This document shows positions 16,803 to 23,682 of a stretch of DNA of 35,224 bases, one piece after another (position 1 is the first letter of the stretch; every line of letters begins with the position of its first letter). The DNA is from an uncultured Erythrobacter sp. (lineage in GTDB: Bacteria > Pseudomonadota > Alphaproteobacteria > Sphingomonadales > Sphingomonadaceae): the NCBI GenBank assembly GCA_938015255.1, contig CALLQC010000096.1, positions 1-35,224 of the forward strand. Reading direction: 5' to 3'. The position numbers were made by a program, and so were the translations under genes. The notes below the pieces were generated by a model. That model worked only from the letters and a program-made list of their open reading frames with translations, searched no databases and was not told the DNA's origin.

Positions 16803-17243
16803 ATGGCCAGTTCACCTTCTTCAAAACTGTACTCCCCGCGTCTGCTCGCGCTGTCCGTGCAACTGGCGGATTTTCCCTTGGCCAGTGAGTTTGATTTTTC
16901 CGCCGAAGCAAGATCGCGCACTTGCGGCAGCACAATCGCTTTGGGGATATCGACCACGCCGGACGGTACGATATCGCGGCTCGGATTGCGGGTTTCGGCC
17001 TGCGCCGTTGGGCAAAGTTCTGCAGCCGTTATGGCCAAAAGCGCGATGGGAAAGTCAGCCAATGATCTTGATGTGATATACCCGCAAATCATTGCGTGGC
17101 TCGCAGGAAAGGCGGCGCTGCCGCCATGGCCCGATTTCGATGCGCTGGAAACCGCGCTGCCGCACCCCGGGCGGCATGAGGCGATCCTGCTGCCGTGGAG
17201 AGCGGCTGTGCAGGCGCTTTCCAGCGGCGATGCAAGCGGCTAG
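16803..17243 (+). CDS. IscU/NifU-like iron-sulfur scaffold family protein, degenerate ligands
   Basis: 146 residues aligning with the IscU/NifU N-terminal fold: LYSPRLLALSVQL, then SRTCGSTIAL with C41, SACAVGQSSA with C67, and ALPHPGRHEAIL. The C41-C67 spacing (26) equals that of C37-C63 in E. coli IscU. The third IscU cysteine (C106, after a conserved His) is Glu126 here, after His125, and the Asp two residues after the first Cys is Ser43. The canonical cluster site is therefore incomplete; a Fe-S carrier with Cys/Cys/His/Glu ligands or a non-cluster role are both possible. The start ATG has AAAGG five bases upstream. It lies 5 bp after cvpA. Confidence 0.75.
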   Translation: MASSPSSKLYSPRLLALSVQLADFPLASEFDFSAEARSRTCGSTIALGISTTPDGTISRLGLRVSACAVGQSSAAVMAKSAMGKSANDLDVIYPQIIAWLAGKAALPPWPDFDALETALPHPGRHEAILLPWRAAVQALSSGDASG

Positions 17244-17297
17244 GACCGTGTGCAATCGGCCTCCGGATAGATGAGGCGCAAAGGGATAACGGGGACT

Positions 17298-18938
17298 ATG
17301 GCAGAGGCACAGGCTCTGGCCGATCGCGAGCCAACGGAAAACGAGATCAAGCTGGTCATCGGCGCGTCGAGCGCGGGCACGGTGTTCGAATGGTACGACT
17401 TTTTCATCTATGGCACGCTTGCCTATATCCTGAAAGACGCATTCTACGATGTCGATGATCCGACATTGGGGCTGCTGCTGGTCTGGTCCACTTTTGCGGT
17501 GGGTTTTGCATTCCGTCCCATCGGCGCGATCCTGTTCGGCTTTCTGGGTGACCGCTTGGGGCGCAAATACACCTTCCTTGTCACTGTAACATTGATGGGG
17601 ATTGCAACTGCAGGTGTTGGCTTGATCCCCACGGTCGATCAGGTCGGTGTGGTTGCCCCTATCATCGTGATATTCCTGCGTGTCATACAGGGGCTTGCTC
17701 TTGGCGGTGAATATGGCGGAGCGGCAATCTATGTCGCCGAACATGCCCCGCCGGAAAAGCGAGGGTTCTATACCAGCTTTATCCAGGCGAGCGTCGCAGG
17801 CGGTTTCGTGCTTTCGATTGTTGTGGTTCTCGCGTGCCGGGCAATCATCCCGGAAGATGATTTCAACGCCTGGGGATGGCGGGTGCCGTTCCTGCTTTCG
17901 ATATTCCTGCTGGCGATCTCGCTATGGATGCGTTTCAAGCTATCCGAAAGCCCGGTGTTCAAAGCGATGAAGGAAGCGGGCGAGACGTCTGGCAATCCGT
18001 TTGTCGAGAGCTTTACCTATCCAGGCAATCCGAAACGCATTTTCGTGGCGCTGTTTGGTGTTGCAGGTATTCTGACGACCATCTGGTACACCGCGTTTTT
18101 CTCCAGCCTGTCATTCCTGAAAGGGGACATGCGGCTTGATGAACTTACCGTCGAACTCATTCTACTGGCGGCAGGCCTCATTTCGCTCGGGTTCTATCTT
18201 ATCGTCGGCAAGTGGTCCGATCGGGTGGGGCGCAAGAAACCGATTATTATCGGAGCGCTCGCGACACTGGTGCTGCTGTTTCCGATCTTCTGGACGATGG
18301 GCTCGCTTGCAAACCCGGCGCTGGCTGAGGCATCCGAGCGCAGCCCAGTGGTCGTTTCCGGCACACAATGCGTAACCGATCCGTTCGCAGAGCTGCTTGA
18401 TCGAGAGCCAACGGATTGCGGCAAGGTACTTGGTTCACTGATCGCCAGTGGTGTTTCGTATTCGGTCGTTGAAAGCGATACACTCGGCGTCACAGTCGCC
18501 GGGGAGCCGGTGGAGATCGCTGATGAGTGGCTTTCGAACGGCCCGGCCCGCTCCGAAGGGCTGCAGGCGGCATTGACGCCTTACGGATTTGATTTTGAGC
18601 GCCAGGTTCCGCCCCTGCTCAATATCATCGGTATTATCGCGATGCTGCTGGTTCTCGGCGTGTTGTCTGCATTGACATACGGTTCTGTCGCAGCCCTGCT
18701 TTCTGAAATGTTCCCGCCAAAAATCCGGTATTCTTCGATGTCGATACCGTATCACATCGGTGCCGGTTATCTTGGCGGGTTTCTGCCATTGATCTCCGGT
18801 ATCATCGTCGCCAGCACGGGTAACGTGTATTCCGGCCTTTGGTACACCTGGGTTGTGGTCGCATTTGGCGTGGTCATCGCGTGGTGGGGCCTGCCCGATG
18901 GACCGCCGACAGACTTTTCTGATGACATCCACCCCTGA
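17298..18938 (+). CDS. MFS transporter, metabolite:H+ symporter (ProP/KgtP-like) family
   Basis: 546 residues from ATG 17298 (AAGGGA eleven bases upstream); ATG 17271 in frame is an alternative. Hallmarks of the MHS subfamily are SAGTVFEWYDFFIYGTLA in the first segment, the loop 2-3 motif GDRLGRKY and the loop 8-9 repeat SDRVGRKKP, GGEYGGAAIYVAEHAP in segment 4, and SMSIPYHIGAGYLGGFLP in segment 11. Twelve membrane helices are expected. A roughly 100-residue hydrophilic insert (about 339-437) lies between two late helices and carries C358 and C374. MHS members carry organic acids, osmolytes or amino acids with protons; the substrate is unknown. The 3' end overlaps alr by 17 bp. Confidence 0.88.
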   Translation: MAEAQALADREPTENEIKLVIGASSAGTVFEWYDFFIYGTLAYILKDAFYDVDDPTLGLLLVWSTFAVGFAFRPIGAILFGFLGDRLGRKYTFLVTVTLMGIATAGVGLIPTVDQVGVVAPIIVIFLRVIQGLALGGEYGGAAIYVAEHAPPEKRGFYTSFIQASVAGGFVLSIVVVLACRAIIPEDDFNAWGWRVPFLLSIFLLAISLWMRFKLSESPVFKAMKEAGETSGNPFVESFTYPGNPKRIFVALFGVAGILTTIWYTAFFSSLSFLKGDMRLDELTVELILLAAGLISLGFYLIVGKWSDRVGRKKPIIIGALATLVLLFPIFWTMGSLANPALAEASERSPVVVSGTQCVTDPFAELLDREPTDCGKVLGSLIASGVSYSVVESDTLGVTVAGEPVEIADEWLSNGPARSEGLQAALTPYGFDFERQVPPLLNIIGIIAMLLVLGVLSALTYGSVAALLSEMFPPKIRYSSMSIPYHIGAGYLGGFLPLISGIIVASTGNVYSGLWYTWVVVAFGVVIAWWGLPDGPPTDFSDDIHP

Positions 18939-19974
18939 AGCACCGCCGCCAACGCACCGACTTCGTGTGGACGAAGAAGCGCTGGCGGCGAACTGGCGGC
19001 ATTTGGACGCCATGTCCGGATCAGCGAGTGCTGGCGCGGCCGTAAAGGCCGACTGCTACGGGCTTGGCGTAGATGCATGCGTGCCGGTTTTGCAGGAAGC
19101 GGGTGCAGGTGCGTTTTTCGTTGCGCATTGGAGCGAGGTTGCGGCTGTGCTCGACCATGTTGAGCCGGGCAGGGTCGCGGTGCTTCACGGACCCATGTCG
19201 GACGCGGATGTGCGTTTCGCACTTGAGACACGAGTGCCACCGGTCATCAATTCGCTGTCGCAGGCACGGCGCTGGAACGAGGCAGGGGGCGGCACTTGCC
19301 ATCTCATGCTCGACACCGGGATAAACCGTCTGGGCGTAACACCTTCCGAATTGTCCGACCCCGCGATTGAAGCGCTCGAAGTGGATATTTTCATGTCACA
19401 CCTCGCATGTGCCGATGAAGACAGCGCCATGAACAAGCGGCAAATGGACGCGTTTCGCGCAGCATCAGGTCAGGTTCGGGCCGAGCGGTTCAGCCTCTCG
19501 AACAGTGCGGGGATCGCTTTGGGCGCAGATTATCACTTCGACATGACGCGGCCGGGCCTTGCTCTTTATGGCGGTGTGCCGCGAGCGGAGTTTGCGGGCA
19601 AGATCCGGCAGGTCGCGCATCTTGAGGCCGCGATTATCCAGGTGCGCACACTTCAGGCGGGGGAGAGCGTAGGATACAACGCGCAGTTCACCGCTGAGAC
19701 GCCCATGCGCATCGGGACAGTATCGCTCGGCTATGCTGACGGGTTTTTGCGCGCATGTGGCCCTGGCAACCATCTGCTTTATGGCGAGGTGATTCTGCCG
19801 CTGCTGGGCAAGGTTTCCATGGATATGGTCGTGGTTGATCTGTCCCAGGCGCCCGAGACCGGTGAAGGTGATTGGCTGGAAGTGCCCTTTGATCTGCCGA
19901 ATGCTGCGCAGCAAAGCTCTGTTTCCCAATATGAATTGCTGACAGTGATCGGGCCGCGTCTTCGCAATTGCTAA
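18922..19974 (+). CDS. alr: Alanine racemase
   Basis: 350 residues from ATG 18922, within the last codons of the transporter gene. It interconverts L- and D-alanine for peptidoglycan using PLP. The PLP lysine is in AAVKADCYGLG (about residues 38-48; the common KADAYGHG with His replaced by Leu). MLDTGINRLG follows in the barrel domain. The C-terminal beta domain has SVGYNAQFTA and GTVSLGYADGF with the second catalytic Tyr, plus LGKVSMDMVVVDL. Length is slightly short of the usual 360-380. No clear Shine-Dalgarno is seen, so translation is probably coupled to the overlapping transporter gene. Confidence 0.93.
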   Translation: MTSTPEAPPPTHRLRVDEEALAANWRHLDAMSGSASAGAAVKADCYGLGVDACVPVLQEAGAGAFFVAHWSEVAAVLDHVEPGRVAVLHGPMSDADVRFALETRVPPVINSLSQARRWNEAGGGTCHLMLDTGINRLGVTPSELSDPAIEALEVDIFMSHLACADEDSAMNKRQMDAFRAASGQVRAERFSLSNSAGIALGADYHFDMTRPGLALYGGVPRAEFAGKIRQVAHLEAAIIQVRTLQAGESVGYNAQFTAETPMRIGTVSLGYADGFLRACGPGNHLLYGEVILPLLGKVSMDMVVVDLSQAPETGEGDWLEVPFDLPNAAQQSSVSQYELLTVIGPRLRNC

Positions 19975-19986
19975 CACCTTGTTGCG

Positions 19987-20001
19987 CTGCACATTGTGCA
20001 G
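19987..20001. promoter_or_regulatory. Palindrome upstream of phaR, candidate PhaR operator
   Basis: CTGCACA-T-TGTGCAG is a perfect 7-base inverted repeat with a single central base, 49 bases upstream of the phaR start. PhaR of Rhodobacter and Paracoccus is known to bind TGC-rich palindromes with CTGC...GCAG half-sites and to repress its own gene. Autoregulation here is an inference from the match and the position. Confidence 0.6.
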
Positions 20002-20050
20002 ATGCTAAGCTGCGTATCACGAACCATAATACGGGTGGCAAAGGAACGGC

Positions 20051-20629
20051 ATGGCTAAAAAATCGAGCGCCTCGGGTGGGGATGCGAGCGACGCAATCAT
20101 CATCAAGAAATACGCCAATCGGCGGCTCTACAACACCTCTTCATCGAGCTACATCACGCTGGACGATCTAGCGAAAATGGTGCGCGAGAATGTTGAGTTT
20201 GAGGTGGTGGATGCCAAGACAGGCGATGACATCACCCGGTCCATCCTCACCCAGATCATTATGGAAGAGGAAGCGAAAGGCGGCCAGATGCTGCCGGTTG
20301 GTTTTCTGCGCCAGTTGATCGGCATGTACGGCAATTCGATGCAGTCGCTGATGCCGTCTTATCTCGATGCGAGCATGACCAATTTCCGCGAGAACCAATC
20401 CAAAATTCGCGACGCTTTTGAGAAAGGCATGTCGGCAGGACCGCTCGCCGCGATCCATGAGACCAACATGGCGATGATGCGCGCAGCCGCCGAAACGTTT
20501 ATCCCGGGACAGAAAAAGGCTGCCGCCGCAAAGCGTGACGAGACCGCATCCAGTTCGCAGTCCGAAATATCGGCGCTTCGCGATCAGATGGCCGCAATGC
20601 AGAAGAAGCTGGACGAGCTTGGGAAGTAA
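20051..20629 (+). CDS. phaR: Polyhydroxyalkanoate synthesis regulator PhaR
   Basis: 192 residues. The N-terminal DNA/PHA-binding domain starts with IIIKKYANRRLYNT (residues 16-29), the strongest PhaR signature, followed by SSYITLDDLAKMVRE and FEVVDAKTGDDITRSILTQIIMEEE. A helical PHA-accumulation regulator region (PVGFLRQLIGMYGNSMQSLMPSYLDASM in pieces) comes next, then a Gln/Lys-rich coiled-coil tail (about 165-192). PhaR senses PHB granules and represses phasin and other PHA genes. AAGGA six bases before the ATG is a good ribosome site. No phaC, phaZ or phasin gene is in the window. A proS gene follows by 43 bp. Confidence 0.93.
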   Translation: MAKKSSASGGDASDAIIIKKYANRRLYNTSSSSYITLDDLAKMVRENVEFEVVDAKTGDDITRSILTQIIMEEEAKGGQMLPVGFLRQLIGMYGNSMQSLMPSYLDASMTNFRENQSKIRDAFEKGMSAGPLAAIHETNMAMMRAAAETFIPGQKKAAAAKRDETASSSQSEISALRDQMAAMQKKLDELGK

Positions 20630-20672
20630 GTCCATTCGGCGCTGAGCCTACCACAACAGGAACAAACAGATC

Positions 20673-22217
20673 GTGCCCAACATCCGTCACGCCTTGACCG
20701 TGAAGCGTGAAGACGACTTCGCCAAATGGTATCAGGAAGTTATCAGCGCTGCCGATATGGCCGAGGAATCCGGCGTGCGCGGCTGTATGGTGATCAAGCC
20801 GTGGGGCTACGGTATCTGGGAGCGGGTCCAGCGCCTGATGGATGACCGGATCAAGGAAGCGGGCATACAAAACGCCTATTTCCCGCTTTTCATTCCGCTC
20901 GCCAATTTTGAACGCGAGGCCGACCATGTTGACGGCTTTGCCAAAGAGATGGCCGTGGTCACCCATCACCGCCTGATTGCAGACGGGAAGGGCGGGCTGG
21001 TCCCTGATCCCGAAGCCAAGCTGGAGGAGCCGCTGGTCGTGCGCCCCACCTCGGAAACGATCATTGGTGATGCCATGGCGCGCTGGGTTCAAAGCTGGCG
21101 CGATCTTCCGCTGAAGCTGAACCAGTGGGCCAATGTCGTGCGCTGGGAAATGCGCACACGAATGTTCCTTCGCACCAGCGAGTTCCTTTGGCAGGAAGGG
21201 CACACTGCCCACGCCACCCGCGAGGAAGCATTGGAAGAGACACACCGGGCGCTGGAAATGTACCGCGCCTGCGTGGAGGAAGATCTCGCCATGCCGGTGA
21301 TCGCTGGCGAAAAACCGGAAAACGAGCGCTTTCCCGGTGCCGATGAGACGTGGTCTATCGAAGCGATGATGCAGGATGGCAAGGCGCTGCAGGCCGGCAC
21401 CTCGCACTATCTCGGCACCAGTTTCGCCGAGGCTGCGGGCATCCGGTATCAGGATGACGCGGGCGCCCAGCAACTCTGCCATACGACAAGTTGGGGTACC
21501 TCCACCCGCATGATCGGCGGCGTCATCATGACCCACGGCGATGATGACGGACTGCGAGTCCCGCCGCGCATTGCTCCGCATCAGGTCGTGATCTTGCCAA
21601 TGCTGCGTGACAAGCCCGAAGACGAGGCTTTGCTGGCCTATTGTGAGGTATTGCGCGCAGCAATCGCAGCGCAGTTCAGCATGGGCGAAAAAGTCCGCGT
21701 GCTGTTCGACAAGTCGCCAGGCAAGGCCTCGGCCAAACGTTGGGATTGGGTCCGCAAAGGCGCGCCTGTCATTCTGGAAGTCGGCCCGCGCGATATGGAG
21801 AACGGCAAGGTTGCCGCTATTCGCCGTGACCGCCTGTGGAATCTGGACAATGGCAAGCTGGCGAACAGTTTCCCTGAAAAAGACGAGTTTGTCTCTGGCA
21901 TCGCTGCGCTGCTCGAAGAGATCCAGAACAACCTGTTCGCCGAGGCACGTGACCGCCGCGATGCAAATATTACGCGCGGCCTCACCCATTGGCACGATGT
22001 CGTCAATTCGTTCCGCAAGGGTGGCAAATATCCAGGCTGGGTCGAAGTGCAGTGGTCCAAGCCAACCGGCGCTGCGCTGGAAAAGATTGTTGAGCAGCTC
22101 AAAGGCGAAAAGCTGACGCTCCGCAATGTTCCACGCGGCAGCGAACCTGTGGATGGCACTTGCATCTTTACCGGGGAGCCCGCCGTCGAGCGCGTTATGA
22201 TAGCGCGCGCCTATTGA
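20673..22217 (+). CDS. proS: Prolyl-tRNA synthetase, eukaryote/archaea-like type
   Basis: 514 residues from GTG 20673. It charges tRNA-Pro. The class II core is seen in VIKPWGYGIWERVQRLMD, YFPLFIP, RPTSETIIGDAMARW (motif 2 region) and FLRTSEFLWQEGHTAH. There is no large editing insert between motifs 2 and 3. There is a C-terminal extra domain ending in Tyr (ARAY), as in archaeal and eukaryotic ProRS (ProS type 3) and unlike the bacterial forms expected in most alphaproteobacteria. In the C-terminal zinc-like segment GTCIFTGEP, a second Cys normally present is Thr. A shadow frame runs antisense through the whole gene and is not taken as real. Confidence 0.95.
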   Translation: MPNIRHALTVKREDDFAKWYQEVISAADMAEESGVRGCMVIKPWGYGIWERVQRLMDDRIKEAGIQNAYFPLFIPLANFEREADHVDGFAKEMAVVTHHRLIADGKGGLVPDPEAKLEEPLVVRPTSETIIGDAMARWVQSWRDLPLKLNQWANVVRWEMRTRMFLRTSEFLWQEGHTAHATREEALEETHRALEMYRACVEEDLAMPVIAGEKPENERFPGADETWSIEAMMQDGKALQAGTSHYLGTSFAEAAGIRYQDDAGAQQLCHTTSWGTSTRMIGGVIMTHGDDDGLRVPPRIAPHQVVILPMLRDKPEDEALLAYCEVLRAAIAAQFSMGEKVRVLFDKSPGKASAKRWDWVRKGAPVILEVGPRDMENGKVAAIRRDRLWNLDNGKLANSFPEKDEFVSGIAALLEEIQNNLFAEARDRRDANITRGLTHWHDVVNSFRKGGKYPGWVEVQWSKPTGAALEKIVEQLKGEKLTLRNVPRGSEPVDGTCIFTGEPAVERVMIARAY

Positions 22218-22249
22218 TCTACCCGTTGGTGCGAGGCACAAGCGCGTGC

Positions 22250-23659
22250 ATGATCAAACGCCTTGCACTTTCAGCCGCCCTTTTCTCCACCCCGCTCTCT
22301 GCTGATGACCACGCCGGTCCTCAAAATGACGATGCGCTTGCCGCGCAGGTTTCTGAAGAGCGCCTGCGCGCGGATATGGATACCATTGTCGGCTTTGGGA
22401 CGCGGCACACTCTGTCTACGCAAACTGATCCGAAGCGCGGCATTGGCGCGGCGGTAAACTGGGCGCTCGATGAATTTCGGCGCATCGGGACGCGCTGCAA
22501 TGATTGCTTTGAAGTGCGCTCGGTCGAGCGGGTGATTGAAGCTGACGGACGCCGCATTCCGCAACCCACACTGATCCGCAATGCTGTCGCGATTCAGTGG
22601 GGCAGCGAGCGGCCCAAGGAAGTCATCATCGTGCAGGGCCACTACGACAGCCGCGTCACCGATCCGCTGAACGGCACCGACGATGCGCCTGGCGCCAATG
22701 ACGATGGTTCGGGCAGCGTGATGATCCTGGAGGCGTCACGCATTCTGTCGCAGCAGCAATATCCCTCAACCATTATCTATGCGTTGCTGACGGGCGAAGA
22801 GCAGGGGCTTTATGGCGCGCAGATCCTTGCGGACTGGGTCGAAGAGCAAGGCATGACGGTAAAGGCCGTACTCAACAATGACATGATCGGGAGCGCCTGC
22901 GGGTCGGATGGGTTCTGCGATGCGGAGCACGTGCGTGTCTTTTCCGAGGGCCCGCGCGCAGACTCGACCGATCGCCTTCGGGCTCGCCAGCGCCGCTTTG
23001 GCGGGGAGAACGACATGCCGGGGCGCAATCTTGCGCGCTGGCTTGGCGACGTGGCCGCTGCCAATCCCGCCGGTATGCAGGTTCGCCAAATCTGGCGGAC
23101 CGACCGCATGGGGCGGGGCGGCGACCAGATCCCGTTCCTCGACAAAGGCTATCCCGCGCTGCGGATCGCGGTTTCGGTTGAGGATTATGAACACCAGCAT
23201 CAGGATTTGCGCACCGAAAACGGGATTACATACGGGGATACCGTTGACGAACTGGACTTCGATTATCTTGCGCGCGCATCCCAGTTGAATGTGCGTGCCT
23301 TGCACTTGCTTGCACTCGCTCCGATGCCGCCTGCGGTAACGGCTGATGCGGCGGTGCGGGTCGATACGCAGCTCACCTGGAAGGCTGTGCCCGGCGCAAC
23401 GCACTACATGATCAAGGCCCGGCGCACCGATGAGCCCTACTGGCGTCCTGTCATGCCCCACGGCACACGGGGCGAAGATATTCAGGATGCCGTCTACGGC
23501 GCCTACACCGACGAATTCGATATGAGCGTTCCCCTGCGCGGGGACGATTGGCTGTTCGGTGTATCGGCGTGCAATGGCACATACTGCTCGCCCGTGTCCA
23601 GCGCGGTTCCCGGCGGTGCGTTTGCGCCAGTTGCCAAACCAGAAGGTGACAGCGAGTGA
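22250..23659 (+). CDS. Secreted M28-family zinc aminopeptidase with C-terminal Fn3-like domain
   Basis: 469 residues from ATG 22250; the N-terminal 18 residues form a signal peptide (LFSTPLSA). The M28 catalytic residues are all visible: H131 and D133 in QGHYDSR, D151 in PGANDDGSGS (metal bridge), E183-E184 in TGEEQGLYG (base and ligand), D211 in LNNDMIGS, and a His in YEHQHQD near residue 315. The C-terminal 100 residues (QLTWKAVPGATHYMIKARR onward) look like a fibronectin type III repeat with a Cys pair, perhaps for surface or substrate binding. It probably works in the periplasm or outside the cell on peptides. It lies 32 bp behind proS. Confidence 0.9.
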   Translation: MIKRLALSAALFSTPLSADDHAGPQNDDALAAQVSEERLRADMDTIVGFGTRHTLSTQTDPKRGIGAAVNWALDEFRRIGTRCNDCFEVRSVERVIEADGRRIPQPTLIRNAVAIQWGSERPKEVIIVQGHYDSRVTDPLNGTDDAPGANDDGSGSVMILEASRILSQQQYPSTIIYALLTGEEQGLYGAQILADWVEEQGMTVKAVLNNDMIGSACGSDGFCDAEHVRVFSEGPRADSTDRLRARQRRFGGENDMPGRNLARWLGDVAAANPAGMQVRQIWRTDRMGRGGDQIPFLDKGYPALRIAVSVEDYEHQHQDLRTENGITYGDTVDELDFDYLARASQLNVRALHLLALAPMPPAVTADAAVRVDTQLTWKAVPGATHYMIKARRTDEPYWRPVMPHGTRGEDIQDAVYGAYTDEFDMSVPLRGDDWLFGVSACNGTYCSPVSSAVPGGAFAPVAKPEGDSE

Positions 23660-23682
23660 CCACTCGTCCATAGGCGGGGCCT

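Noticed and set aside
20499..22241. 580-codon antisense frame across proS
   Set aside because: Same codon-bias effect; no recognisable protein, and the sense strand encodes a clear ProRS.
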